Below are positions 37,408 through 50,221 of a DNA stretch of 64,000 nucleotides, piece after piece. The stretch spans positions 58,274,004-58,338,003 of the forward strand of contig NC_090280.1 of NCBI RefSeq assembly GCF_037392515.1, given 5' to 3'. The position numbers were made by a program, and so were the translations under genes. Position 1 is the first letter of the stretch; every line of letters starts with the position of its first letter. The notes under the pieces are model-generated. The model saw only the letters and a program-made list of their open reading frames with translations, did no database searches and was not told the DNA's origin. This stretch comes from Haliotis asinina. Its lineage: Eukaryota; Mollusca; Gastropoda; Lepetellida; Haliotidae.

Positions 37408-37655
37408 GCATCATGTCATAGAACCTGCTTAAAGACTACCACCATATGTGATTGTGGCTCAGTTTGTGCATCATGTCATAGAGCCTGCTTAAAGACTACC
37501 ACCATATGTGATTGTGGCTCAGTTTGTGCATCATGTCATAGAGCCTGCTTAAAGGCTACCACCGTATGTGATTGTGGCTCAGTTTGTGCATCATGTCATA
37601 GAGCCTGCTTAAAGGCTACCACCGTATGTGATTGTGGCTCAGTTTGTGCATCATT
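37408..37655. repeat. 60-bp tandem repeat in TMEM47 intron 1, four copies
   Basis: Exact 60-bp period (starts 37408, 37468, 37528, 37588, then 8 bp of a fifth). The first two and last two copies share paired substitutions (AAAGACTACC/ACCATA versus AAAGGCTACC/ACCGTA), suggesting stepwise duplication. The translated Cys-rich repeat is not supported as a protein. Confidence 0.95.
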
Positions 37656-37780
37656 TCCCATCACTGCATTGCCCAGAGAAAAATATTTACAGATGCCTCG
37701 TAATCATACTAACTGGACATTGCTGATATTGTTCCATGTTGTCCACGCCAACATCAATTGAATTTATTAAATGACATTTA

Positions 37781-37995
37781 ATGAGTGAGTGAGAATGGTT
37801 TCACGCCAGTTTTGATAATAATAAATGTATTACAAAACATAAATAAGAAGCACTGTCTGATTACTACACTGGATAACTCAAGATGAATGCCCAGCAGCAT
37901 CATGGCAAGGGACGCCAGAAATGTTCATCACATATTGTACCAATATGGAGAACTGAACTCGGGACAAACACATTAACCACTTGTCCACCTCACCT
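37781..37995 (-). mobile_element. SINE family B copy, interrupted
   Basis: GAGTGAGTGAGAATGGTTTC at one end and GGGACGCCAGAAATGTTCAT ... AACCACTTGTCCACCTCACC at the other, with about 60 bp of unrelated sequence between. Confidence 0.65.
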
Positions 37996-38827
37996 CTCTG
38001 ACATTTAATGACATACATCACCATTATCACAGAGTTTGACCCTCCAGTCCATAGAAATCATAATTGCCTCTTTCAACAAGCAGTGGCTGACTGGGACCAT
38101 TCCAAACAAACATGCAGTGTGTCAACTTGACCACATTCACACATATGCAATGCATATTTTGTTAGTAATAGCATCAAGCAGTTACAGCATAGCTTGTAAT
38201 TTTGGTATGTACCATCTCACTATAAATTAAACCATGACCACAGCAAATGTGATTAACATACAAATACTTCACAAAACTTTGTGAATAACGATTCTGGTAC
38301 TCCACAACCAGGAATACACTTGGTGCATTTATTTTGGGGTCTTATCACAGCATAGTTAAGTCCTAGGTTAAACAATAATGTTACTTGTTGAAGACGGAAA
38401 AAGATGGTCACATATGGATGCAATTAAGGCATGCTCTTAAAAATAGATATGGATATCCCGAAATAGACCAATCCTACAAGTTAACTAACACTTATTAAAG
38501 AGGCATTCAGAAGCTGGTGTAATAAAGAGGGACAATTACCATGGATAGACAACTTCTATATTGTAATACATGGACATTTCTGTGTAGATGCTGACGCCAT
38601 TATCACTTGGTGGGTGACACTGCTAGTATTTACACCAAAGTGCCACATGTATTGCAACAGAGAAGTCGTCTATCAATGAAAATTGTCCTGGTTCTCCAAG
38701 TTACTGAGCACAAGAAAATCTGAAACCTTGTGTTGAATGTTTCAATGACATGGTACATACTAACATAGGATGATATGAACACTGTACCTATTCATAAAAC
38801 AACATTTCCTCCTATCTCAGTTGCAAA

Positions 38828-38912
38828 GATCAATGCTTATGCTGTTGATCACTGGATTGCCTGATTGTCCAGACTCAGTTACTTACAGACTGACCCATAT
38901 AGCTGGAATATT
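38828..38912 (-). mobile_element. SINE family A fragment
   Basis: CTGTTGATCACTGGATTGCC and ATATAGCTGGAATATT on the plus strand mark an inverted copy. Confidence 0.75.
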
Positions 38913-38989
38913 AGTTGGACAACAACCAAACCAAACCTAAACAAGCAGGAATTTTCTGCATCCCAGTGGAAACATTTCCATATTTTGTA

Positions 38990-39113
38990 TCCATTTTCAG
39001 TTATAACACATATATGGCACAGGATTCTGGTCCAGTACAGAGACGGGCGATATGTTGAAGAAGCTCCAAACATCCTCGGACCAGGTCAGAAAAGGTCAAA
39101 CCATCACACATTA
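38990..39113 (-). repeat. Unclassified ~105-bp repeat X, copy 1
   Basis: On the minus strand: GTGATGGTTTGACCTTTTCT, GACCTGGTCCGAGGATGTTT and TCCTGTGCCATATATG. It is inverted relative to the copy inside the SINE at 41136-41472. Confidence 0.7.
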
Positions 39114-39334
39114 ATCTCCACCAGAGCCATAACAGATTTACATCACATCCAGCCAATCCTCACCTTATATCCACATGTTTGAATCTGATACATATAAGTC
39201 ATCATGGAAACGGCAACGGCAGCAGCAGCATCCCGCTTCCACACACTGCGAGATGGAGGGATGCACTGTGTTGTGACACTGCCAAAACATTCCCCCTCTG
39301 AGTATCAGTCCATGTGTTAACCCTCCCACTCACA

Positions 39335-39645
39335 ACTGTATTGCATATTTACCCTTTAGATGCTGATGATCAACTTGACCTTTGGGAATTGTTTTCTCTG
39401 TTTGCCACATTTATTAAGTCAAATATATGACATATTTTGAGTTTAACTCACTGCAAACCATCTCCTTTGATCTCATGTGCACTGAGGATATTGAGAGTTG
39501 CTGTTTAAGAAAGCTCAAAGCCAAGTTGGGATAGATTAGATAGCTGACAGAAGAACAATCATCAAGAATGTGATCAATAGACTTTTAGGTCAGATTTTCT
39601 GTTACTTTTAGTTGGTTATGAGTGATTGGGTGAGTGGATGAGTGG
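39335..39645 (+). repeat. Dispersed ~300-bp repeat, copy 2
   Basis: Close copy of 15427-15737, same orientation, also ending in a GAGTGA-type tail. It lies in TMEM47 intron 1. Confidence 0.85.
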
Positions 39646-40042
39646 ATGAGTGGGTGAGTGAGTAGGTGATAGAGTGAGTGAGTGCCGGTATGTATTCCTA
39701 TGCTACCACTTGTTTGTTGTCCATTTATTAGGCACTATTAAGGAAGATATGTTTTAAATCACCTCTGTTTAATACAAGGCCCAAAAATGTGTACACCAGC
39801 TATTAAAGAATATATGAATTCAGATAACATATGTTTAGCCTGGGCTAACAAAAATATAATATCTAGGATATTTCACATACTTGAATTAATAATTTATAAG
39901 TGAGGAATACAGAATGTGGCTATCAGTGTCATGTTATAAGTTCTCTTAGACTGAGCACATAAACATGGATACGGCTACACTATCACTGCCCAGTAATCAG
40001 TGTTAATCAATATTAAAAACAACATGGAAAGGATAGTGTGGT

Positions 40043-40243
40043 AGTCTGTAACTTGTAAATAACCAAGTCTGGACAAGACAATCCAGTGACTGACATCATG
40101 AGCATTCATATACACACTTGGAATAGAACGACATCTGTCAACCAAGTCAGCGAACCTGACCACGCGTTACCATCAGTCAGTCATCTCTTACAACAAGCAT
40201 GATTGCTGAAGATCGCAGATCCAACCAGGATCTTCAAAGCTGA
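40043..40243 (+). mobile_element. SINE family A copy
   Basis: CAAGTCTGGACAAGACAATC, GTCAACCAAGTCAGCGAACC and CAACCAGGATCTTCAAAG. Confidence 0.8.
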
Positions 40244-41135
40244 TTCATAAAAAACTGGTCAATCTTGATTTAGTATTTTGTGTCATGTGTGTATTCAATT
40301 TCAAATTCATCATAACATGTAAATGAAAGGAGTGCCTGCATGGCCCAGTTGTCTCTTGGGGCATCATTAGCTGATAAGCTGACGAAGACCAGTTCTAACC
40401 TGTATCTATCAAGTACTATTTAGGATGAGCAATACGCCATCTCTGTCTCTATTAACCTGCAACAACAAAGCATATTTTCATACTGACATTATCTCTATTA
40501 CCCTGTAAACAAAGGAACACAGAATTTCGCTAAATCAGAAACTGACTTGGTAACATTTTGGCTCATACTTGGTTACAAAAAAACCACATTATTTGGAGAG
40601 ATAATACATTCGAATAAATGGGTTAAACAAGGATGTTTTCATTCATAGAGAACTCCCTACTATTACTAAGCATAACCTGCACAGTCATTTTGATCAGCAA
40701 GAACATTCATATCCACAGCCACAACACCTCTTAAAAAGTATTTAAAATGACCTGCAGCATTTCACGTAAAGCTAAACCATATCTCTCCTTTTAAAATAAA
40801 TGAGACAAACATTCCTGAAGTGCCCACCATTCCTTCCTGTAAGGTTGTTACTGATCATGGTGGATTATATAAATGTTCTACAACAAATTGAGGTGATTAT
40901 ATTCAAACCCAGTTTATCATTTATAATTTACAGCAGTGACATTTCTCAGAGCAAATACAGCATGTATAAACGTCTCTATTAACTGTCAGCTGCGAAATCT
41001 CTTCAAGTACCATCCTTCAACATGCATGACTAAGATAATCACGACGAGTGTAAGTGAATGAATGACTCACTTAATGACACCAGGGAATCCAAGCATAAAT
41101 GCAGCTTTGTTGTAATGTGTTACGCTAAAAGGTAG

Positions 41136-41472
41136 TTGGTTAGTATGGTGTGTAAAGCTGCACTCAGCAATACTCAAGCTATATGGCAACAGTCTGTGAA
41201 AACTGAGTCTGGATGACACAATCCAGTGACTAACAGCATGAACATTGATCTAAGCAACTGGGAACCCGTGAACACGGCTCATTAATGTGATGGTTTGACC
41301 TTTTCTGACCTGGTCCGAGGATGTTTGGAGCTATCAATGTTTCATCTGTCGCTGTATTGGACCATAATCCTGTGCCCTATATGCATAAGAATTGACCACC
41401 CAATCCCATTTGTCACCTCTTTCAATAAACATGGGTTATGCAAGACCAATTCTAACCCAGATCTTCATGGGG
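41136..41472 (+). mobile_element. SINE family A copy split by repeat X
   Basis: 5' part to about 41286 (TGCACTCAGCAATACTCAAG, TGACACAATCCAGTGACTAA); 3' part from about 41390 (GACCACCCAATCCCATTTGT, CAGATCTTCATGGGG). Confidence 0.75.
41287..41385 (+). repeat. Unclassified ~105-bp repeat X, copy 2, inserted in a SINE
   Basis: GTGATGGTTTGACCTTTTCT ... CCTGTGCCCTATATG interrupts a family A SINE, whose two halves resume on either side. Confidence 0.7.
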
Positions 41473-43189
41473 TATTCGGTAAAGGAATAATATGTTAACA
41501 TTTTCAGAACAGTGGACAAATGTCACCTTTGCGAATCTCCCAAGTCAGTTGTTTTATCAACATTTCTTCCCAAATCACACCTAAACATTAGTCAGTGACA
41601 TGTGGTCATAGAGACAAATTCATAAACTTCATAATGATGAATGGTTAGCTGTTTTTCGAAAGCCTATGTGGAATAACTCAAACTAAGTTGACCACCATAT
41701 CAGCAACCTTATATCACAGGATAATTGATATTTGAACACTAGGTGAACTGAAAGCATGGCTCTCATTGGTCAGCATCTTAGTTGCACTGTTGTACTTACA
41801 AAAGGTCAGATTTTTACCTGCATACAGATAATGACTCAAGAGCTCCTGCACTGGATATCAAGATAAACTAACAGTTTTGACAGGTAAGTAGTAGTGGGGG
41901 GAGAAAATCAGCCTTGCTTGTTACATCTATGTTCAAATTGAATATTTACAATCACCATTGTAACAGAAAAACTTAATGACAGAATTATCTCCCCTAATTT
42001 TATTCCCTCAAAATAAGTGATATCCCAGTGCCAGACTGGCACACCGGTGACTTCATCAACAGCCTAAATACAGTTCTGGTAGTCAGCAACCAGGGGACCA
42101 TCACTGAAGTTTTTCCCTTGTTTACATCAGGATTTTGCCTTTAAAATCAATGAATAAACTGCCCCTGTGCTTTTAGGGTTAACAATAAGCTGGAATTCTA
42201 AACAGCTGGAATGCCTAGGAAGACACATGTATTTGATATCAGCAGTTTCTTGCCTGTGTTAAGGGATAAAAGTTGTGCTAAGTTGAGCTTCAACATGTAA
42301 ACACAATTATTGACAGAGCGATTTCTTCATTTGCTATGAGATTGGGGAGGATTTTCTCACTTTGAAGTTTGGGGCACAACCAAAACAATCAGTTCATAAC
42401 ACAACGACCTCGACCTTCATGCCCTGAAAAACTCTAATTCGACTTGGATCTGTCTAGACAATATTAGGCAGCCATGACATGCACGGCGCCATTATAAAGG
42501 TTGATTCGGTTTTACTTAAATGTGATGTTGTTTATGACTATATATGAGCTACTTGATATTATGATATGTTAGGACTGATATACCTCACTACGATAATGAT
42601 GAAGGCTTCTCATACTTATTGTAACATTTTCAACTCATACTTGACTTTTAAAATCCAGATTTTCAACTTTGAATTGTCTCACTGAAGTCCTTTGCCAAAG
42701 CTAATGTACAGTTTATATGAAACAGAAATAAACTGACTTTGTTTCAGTCTATTTCAAAAACTGACAAGAACCTTGAAACACAATTCAAGTAAACAACTAA
42801 AACATAAACTCAACAGAGCTGCAAGTCTGCACTCAAACATCCTGTATTTTGTGTTGCGCAATTATTAATGGAAGCCAGTTACTAAACTTTCAATGTCACA
42901 CAAATCATCCATGCATCACATTTTGTCTTTTCGACCATTGATTACTTGCTATCAGACTAACAATTACAGTCTGTCAGTAGTTTCATGCATCGTTAATGAC
43001 CTATTAACAACGTATTACTCAGTGATATCTGGAGTTGCATGAAATGTCCCAGGTATGCCTACAGTCCACGTAACTGACTAACGAGTATGATAAATAGATA
43101 GATGGGATATCTATATATCGCACATATCCACGCACTAGTACATGCTCAAGGTGCTGGTATTTTCCCCTCGATCACTGGATGTCAATCTC

Positions 43190-43620
43190 AACAGCACATC
43201 ATATTTCAATCTCAACTCCCTGGACAGTATACAACTCTTCCTGCCACCAGGCGCACCGAGTTTATTGTGGCTGTCATCCTGACGAGGTACCCAACTGACA
43301 GTTGGGTGGACTGGGACACATAGTCACAGCACTTTGTCCAAGTTTACTGCACATTGCTGTACCCGCAACTAGGTGTATGCACGTGTTCATGTGGCCACCA
43401 TCTGGTCATATACCAACGGATTCGTGGGATCTTTTATGTGCACAGGGTTGTGTACTGTACACTAGGGGTTGTGACAACACTGAAAGAGTCTGCACACAAA
43501 GTTGACTCCAAGGTTTTTACACCCGGTCACAGGTGGGCTCGATCCTGAAACCTCAACATCGCTGGATCACTAGCCTGGCGTCTTAGACAGCTCGCCCACC
43601 AAGTCATGACTAACGAGCAT
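43190..43620. repeat. Possible dispersed repeat of another family
   Basis: TTGGGTGGACTGGGACACAT, GGGATCTTTTATGTGCACAG and AAGTTGACTCCAAGG resemble phrases I associate with repeated mollusc sequence. Only one copy is present here, so this rests on recall. Confidence 0.35.
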
Positions 43621-44735
43621 GAAAGTAGACATGCTTACAATTTTTGTTCAAGTAATTGATTCACCTGCTACGCACCTTAACAGATGACTTAATTAATACA
43701 GGAAATTCAATATGAACGAAATAAAATTGCTGCCATCCACTTTTGTGGAAATCAGTTACCTGCCGTCTGTGCAATCTGACTATTAAAGTTACGTGTACAA
43801 GTAACAATATAAGTTACCTGCACTAGTAATAATATACCTGCCCTAGAGCAGACTGGACATAGCAAATTCATTTTCTGGTACAACAGCTGTGAATTAATCA
43901 ATTGGCATCAGGCACTCAAAGACATATCCATATGATACATCAGACCATGGAAACCATTGATTTGGGAATCAGATCCTGGAGTGGCAAAGGGAAGTGACTT
44001 TGTACAACAAAAAGGGCACCTCCATAGAATCTTTCCCTTTCCTAATCAGCTAATAGCTGACTAATGTTAACAGGCCCTATGAGAAACTGAGGATATATCT
44101 GGCACACATACAGCAAGTATTTCAACATATGGCTGCCAAACCAAATAACTTAGCTAAGGTAGGTCACTCTGCTCCCCATGTTTTGTTGAAAAATATGTTC
44201 TGGATAAATGCAGAAATATTTGTATGATTAATACATGTGGTGCGAATAGATGCAAGAACAATTTTACTTACAAAGCTGCATAATCATGATAACGATCTGC
44301 AGTGCCATGCTCTCTGTGTGTGAGAGAGCGCCCATGTGTGTACATGTGTGCACATGTGTATGCAAGCGTGCACATTGATGTAGTGTGTGAGTTCATGTGC
44401 ACAAGCTTATGTAAGGCCGTCATATAAAAATATTCTTGTTTCTCATTACTGCCTATGCACAAAACCTTTTTTTTATTTTTCGTCAAAAAGAAAATTGACA
44501 CAAACATCGAAGATACCTCAACCCTGAGGGACCAGTGAACAGCTTATTATTAAATATCTTTCTACATAATTTGACATTATGGTCCCAGCAGATTAAGCCA
44601 TGACCATCTACATCTATTTATTGATTTAGTCACCAGACAACACTAGTAGCCAACATCAAAGGCTCATTTCCTGCTTACTATTTCAAGTACTTTCAGTGCA
44701 AAAATATACGAGGACTACTACCCGTACGGTTTTAC

Positions 44736-44949
44736 CTTATAAGATCTTATAAGATTCTTATAAGAATCTTATAAGATTCTTATAAGAAGACGAATTCTTA
44801 TAAGATTCTTATAAGAAATAACTGGGAATAAGAAACTTATAAGAAATGAAAATGGTGTTTCTTATAAGAATCTTACTCATTTCTTAGCGACAAAAATTTC
44901 TTATAAGATTTTTTCATCTTTTTCTTACTTAGTATGAGAAACTTATAAG
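44736..44949. repeat. Left subterminal array of CTTATAAG palindromes
   Basis: Eleven perfect CTTATAAG copies occur in 214 bp. The outer ones are packed at 10-11 bp (spacers AT, ATT, AAT), the inner ones 24-42 bp apart. Each octamer is its own reverse complement and, with flanks, often extends to TTCTTATAAGAA. The array starts 15 bp from the left terminus. Known En/Spm elements have subterminal motif clusters bound by an element-encoded protein; that role here is inferred. Confidence 0.9.
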
Positions 44950-45670
44950 AAGTAAAATTTTCATTTTTTTACAAAATTTATTCTCTGATATCTACAACAA
45001 ACAAAATGTACATGGAACAGAACATGATCGACAAATTTGTTCTTCTAAAACTACATAATTGTAAAGGGTTTTGCAGTTACATTGAAGTCATAATCCTTTC
45101 AAAACATTTTGTGTAATTGATAAATATTACAATTACATTGGTTTAACATTAAATTGGTTGATGAAATGTCTAACACAATAATTGTGTTTGACTGACACTG
45201 TAAAATAACATCCAAAATAGTCATTCTTTACAAACTATTTCAATCATAATAGATTTATTGCCCTGAAAAACCAAAACAGAAATTACAGAGTACTGAAAAT
45301 AAAAGACAGTTTTTCCATTGTAGAACTCAAAGAAAACATTTAATGCCAAATTAAGTTGAACTTAAAAGGAACATTGTTAAAAATATTGTAAAACAGTAAA
45401 AATACATGCACATCCCAAAGTAGAACAATATGAATAACTGGATGGTATCATGAATATAATCCAGAATAAGATAGGCAATAAAAAACATGATTCAAGCACT
45501 ACCAACAATAATCCCAAACGCAAAAGAAAATTCAAACTTCATAGGTTTAAGATTCATAAATTGTAACTTGTACAATCATAACAGTTCTTGCAATGTTTGA
45601 AATGATTGACTTTTTATGAGATCGGAATCAAAACTTAAAGGTGGTGTATTAAAAATGATAAACTAAAACT
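44950..45670. other. Transposase 3' flank inside the element
   Basis: AT-rich sequence between the left palindrome array and the transposase stop codon. It holds no supported gene and no SINE. TTTATT on the plus strand near 45251 would be an AATAAA poly(A) signal for the minus-strand transposase, but other A/T runs make this uncertain. Confidence 0.4.
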
Positions 45671-48600
45671 TTAATCTTTTTCCAAAACATTTGGTACATT
45701 ACACAAAAAAGCAGAATCAGAATCATGAACTTTGACAAACACACACTTCCGTTTCAAAGCTTTCAGATTCACAGCAATTATTTTCTTGTCATTAGTGGAC
45801 TTCACTTCCTTGATGTAACTGACACCCATGTAGTTATCACTCACTTCTAAACACCTAATCATGGCTAAGTTTCTTGTCACACAGACACAACTGCTGAGAT
45901 CCTCACACCGACACACAGGTGAAACTTGCAGGAAAGTTTCTATTATGCCGTACATATGTGATGAATTACTTTCATAGAGCACAGTACAACTATTTCTCAG
46001 AAGTACACGCCTGTATGCCTCTGAGAAGTACACATCTCCATCAACTTTAACTCGCTTAAAAGTCACAAGCCTTTCAAAAGGACTTAACACGCTTTCCTTC
46101 ACAGCTTGAGCATACTCTGGTGACAACTGTTTTAGGAATTTTGTTGCTCCAATGAGATAAATGCCAGGATCTAACATAGTACCTTTGTATTTTGATTTGC
46201 TTTTCAGCCTACAATAGAGATCATATGCCACACTATTCTTCTCTATGGCAGGAATCAACTCAGGCATTTTCTGTATAACTGCAACGGCATGAGCTATCTG
46301 TTTATCAATATGCTGTGTTCCATTAAATAACTTCAACAAACAACCATTTGCATCTTCAAAGGGAAAGCATGAAAAGCACCACAAAGGACCTAAATTCAGA
46401 ACATTATCAGGCAAGTGCAGAAGCTGGTGTACATTAAGAGTCATCACTGATTCCCCATACATCACTGGAAACATTGCAACAAATCTAGCCAGCAGTATCT
46501 TGCTGTGGCGGATATCTGAAGGTTTAATGGAATCCTGCAATAGTAAGAAAATACTTTCTGATAAAAGCAAAAAATGTCTGTAGTACTCTGGCATAAGAAT
46601 ATCATGCATAATTGTTGGAGCATAAAATAACAACCAGTATTTCCATTCAGATGCCTTCCAGTAATCTGAGTCCATTAAAGATCTGGGCAATCTTGACATG
46701 TAGTTGGGAGGTTTTATTTGGAGCAGTCGTCTATTAACTTTATCTATGAAGCCAGCAACACTAAACACTTGACAATTATGCTTACTAGCAAACCACAGTG
46801 AATGCATAAGTTTAGTTACACCAAGAAGTACTCCATGCATATAATCAATGCCAGTTCCATGTACAAAACTGAAAAATGTGAGGTAGGAAAACCACGAGGG
46901 CCCTTTGATGCCATTTACTGGCACCTTTAATCGTACCGCATCAAGAGCATCTCTAGTCACTGAGTTGTCTGATCTAGCTGGTCCATCCAAACAATCCATG
47001 TTTGGAGGGAAGACTCTTGTATGGCCTTTTCCTACTTTAACAACCTTTCCTGTCTGAAGACACTTTACGCATGATGACTGTCCATTGTATTGATTCATGG
47101 CACAAACACATGCTCTAGCAGGAAGATCACAGGTGCTTGCTATCAGTATAGCTCTACACTCCACTTCTCCATCTGGTGTGCAAGCCACAAAGCCTTGTTC
47201 CAAACCTTTCAACGTTTTCATGAAAGGTGTCAGAAATCCTGTCATTGATGGTTTTTTGGCACCATACCAAATCCCAGCTAATACCATATTTTCTGGCATT
47301 CTCCTCTCTGCATAAGGCAGTTCATTTATCATTAAGTAAATTGGCCACAAACTGGTTTTGGAGCTTCTAAATGGTTTAGCACCATCTGTATTAAAAGTCA
47401 ATGTCAAATCATACACTGACTTCAGTATCCCATCGGCAACCAATTTCTTGTATTGTAAACCATCACAGATATCTTCAACTGTATCTTCATCTCTCTTGCG
47501 ACTTCTTGATTTATGTACTGAACTGGTGATGAACCCTGGGCGTTTGAACATAGATTGCAGTTGAGATTCTATTGGAATTTCAATGAAGCCAGACACACTT
47601 CCTTCTTCATTTAGTTTCTTGGAACATAGCGGATTCTGACATGTGTCCATTTCTATGGATGTTTCAATGCCAAGCAAACAAAATGAACAGTACTTATGGA
47701 AAATCAGTGGATGGTTAACATTGTGAAAATATTTCTTGAAAGAATAAAGTGTAGTTGGAAGACAGTGTCCTGCCGTACAGTGCAAAGCAAGCAGATGCAA
47801 CAACTCTGTTATCCCATCTGATGTTAGTGAATGTCTTGTTGCAAAGGCCAGAATCAGTAGTATGCTGACAGATAAAGTTATCTGTGCACCCTTGTAAATA
47901 TAACTATTGAAGTCAGACTCTACACCGAAATTCTCATCCTCACTGTTTGGGCAATCCTCTTCTGACAGTTCATCATCAATAATACCAAATCCATCACTTG
48001 AACACGTCGAATGAAAGCTGTCATCATTCTGTGGGATTTCTTGCATGTCATCATCATCACTGAAAAAATAAAGAACAGGATATGAATAGATTTTTGTATC
48101 TTCACTACATATCAGTTATCCCTCATGAACTGCAGGCATTAGGACGATAATCTTATTGGGTAAGTGATAGTTTTCTTCTTATAAATATGCTTCAGTGATG
48201 GAAATTGATGTTTTCAAATCGGTCCACTTCATCAATTTCTGGCTACATCATTATTGTTGCTGCATCACCTACCAATGACCAATGATGATGCTTTGATAGC
48301 AATCGTAATGTCATACCATTGTAAAGATGACACCATAAGTCATTTGTTATTTTTAACAGAGGACAGAGTGAATATTCAGTCTCTTTTGGCATAAATAAGA
48401 AAATGAAGAACCCAAGTAAATCGCATTTTTAAGTGAACAAGTGTGCTTTTAAGAAATATCAAGTTATATAGACTGAAATACAAAAATGAAATGAATTATT
48501 TTTTTTTCAGAATAGGTTGACTACTTCTCCTTTTTCTCAATAGCAGATTTCTCAAATTTCTTTGGACAAGTTGAAGATTGAAATAAAGTTTGAATTCACA

Positions 48601-49011
48601 CCTGTTGTACTTCATTTCCTGAAAATCCTGAATCTTGCTTGCAATTTCATCTGGCACATGTGACTGTTGTCCTGATGTGGAATTACTTTGCAACAGAGTT
48701 GCTTCTCCAATATCATCTTCAATGTCAGCTGAGTCAGCAGAATGACTACTTGTTGCATGGTAGCTAGGCTGATTCATATCATTATCTGCAGATGACTCGC
48801 CCTCATCTTCAAATAACCCTGATTCAGACCCTGTTTGCTGGCTCTTTGTGTTATCAACAGCATCAGGAGAGCTTGGCAAATGAGAAATAATCTTGTTGTA
48901 ACTTTCCATGAATGCTCTTTTGGAACTGGGTGGGACACCCTCTTTTCCAGTGTGCTCCTTGATATATCTTTTGTAAGACGTACTAACTCTCTTTCTTGGT
49001 GGGTCTGCCAT
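45671..49011 (-). CDS. TNP2-type (EnSpm/CACTA-like) transposase, two exons, 932 aa
   Basis: Likely the DDE-type recombinase of the surrounding element. Exon 1 is 49011-48602 and exon 2 is 48059-45671. The intron has a GT donor at 48601-48600 and an acceptor after a T-rich tract at 48065-48060, and the split codon restores the frame (phase 2). Residues 1-141 are hydrophilic and very acidic near 66-110 and 138-141. A zinc-ribbon-like C261-x2-C264...C277-x4-C282 follows. The TNP2 core has NTDGAKPF (first acidic residue D362), INELP and LAGIWYG, then STCDLPARA (D448) with C467-x2-C470, and GIDYMHGVLLGVTK (D542) as a candidate third site; E608 in SEWKYWLL is an alternative. A DUF4218-like stretch (VHQLLHLP...GPLW...FPFED) covers about 675-721. 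There are no stops or frameshifts. Starting at the internal ATG 48046 would lose 141 residues. Confidence 0.87.
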
Positions 49012-50221
49012 TTCAAGTGATGTTTCTGAAAATAATCAATGTAATTTATTCAACCTTTGAGAAACTGAAAATCAAACATGTTTTATTAAATTTGAATTTA
49101 ATGATTTTATTCCATATTTATTAATCACTAACAGACAGTAACTGAAAGAGTTATGCATGAAATCTAACTGCTTTGTGTCGATATGTATGCTACTTTTATC
49201 CATTAGTGATGAAAAAACAAACTGACACGATGACACTTCTGAAAATTGCTTAATTTCCGTTAGAATGTTTCATGTTTGTGGTCACCCTTAATGTGAATTA
49301 CTAATCATTTATGACAAATAAATTGAGCGTGTACTCGCGTGTGTAAATGACATTACGCATTTTGGTCATACTATTGAACTTGACTAGTTCAGCGAGCTAT
49401 GAGCATCGATGTATGCCTTGACTCAGGAACACGATGTTTTAGATAGCTGAACTATTCTAAACTTCAAAGAATTGTAATATTCAATAAAGTGAAAATCATA
49501 TCATAATTTAGAAATAAAATACCGTGATCTTGTTACCATACCATTACTCATTTGGGACTGTCTTTCTCTTTCATTTAAAAATTCCATATCCGTCGTGAAT
49601 CGTAAAATTCGGTAAAAGGACATCAAAATCTATCTATTATAACGCACAAATGCTTAAAACGAAGTATTGCTGCAATAAGACCAGTTAATTCAACAGCCTC
49701 TTACCTTTTTTGGGCTATTTTCTCTTGAAATCCAAAGTTGACCATTTACCAAATTGAATGACTCCCTTTCAGCTCCATTGGCGGGCGGCTTCCGTTTCAT
49801 TTAATACGCATGCGCCAAAATGGGAATTCCAAAATGGTTCCGGGGTCGGAATGCAACAGTTGATTTCTAAATTTAATCGTATTGGAGGGGTAGGAAAATA
49901 CTGAATTAAATATCGGTTTTGAAAAAAGAAAGATATAAAAAATATAACTGAATAATGAAACAACCAACCATTGAAGTTTGGTATTAACAAAAATAAACCA
50001 TAAGCCTTCCTGGTTCCGATTCCTGAACATTTCCGATTCCATATGTGGAAATAACCAATGTTTCCATTTGGCGGTATTTTTCATTTCACCATTGTCTACG
50101 ACCCCGCGAATTTCAACTACTCATCATTTACCATTCCCGATTCCAGTAATTTTCACGTCCTTTGTCAAACACTGAGCGATTTTGTTTCTTCGTGTACCAT
50201 TCTTGACTCCTGATTTTGAAA
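49012..50221. promoter_or_regulatory. Divergent intergenic region between transposase and BEN gene
   Basis: About 1.2 kb separates the two start codons, so both promoters must lie here if the gene models are complete. The right half is less AT-rich than the rest and holds clustered motifs: an inverted-repeat-rich stretch around 49785-49850 (GCGGGCGGCTTCCG, GGGAATTCC, GGTTCCGGGG) and several GATTCC-type repeats near 50015-50150. No CTTATAAG octamer was seen here. I cannot place a TATA box or start site with confidence. Confidence 0.45.

Larger units (their letters stand above)
34615..44720. other. TMEM47 intron 1, exon-2-proximal part
   Basis: Holds SINE copies, the 60-bp and 66-bp arrays, repeat X and the second copy of the 300-bp repeat, with a GT/GC-rich low-complexity stretch at 44300-44400. 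No coding exon is supported. Confidence 0.6.

Noticed and set aside
37399..37761. Cys-rich 120-residue repeat protein
   Set aside because: Frame created by the 60-bp array and adjoining SINE end; Cys spacing only reflects the repeat.
44736..44949. CRISPR-like repeat-spacer array
   Set aside because: Octamers with 2-3 bp spacers in an animal genome; no unique spacers and no cas genes.
47097..47564. Plus-strand frames inside the transposase region
   Set aside because: Shadow frames of the conserved minus-strand transposase.
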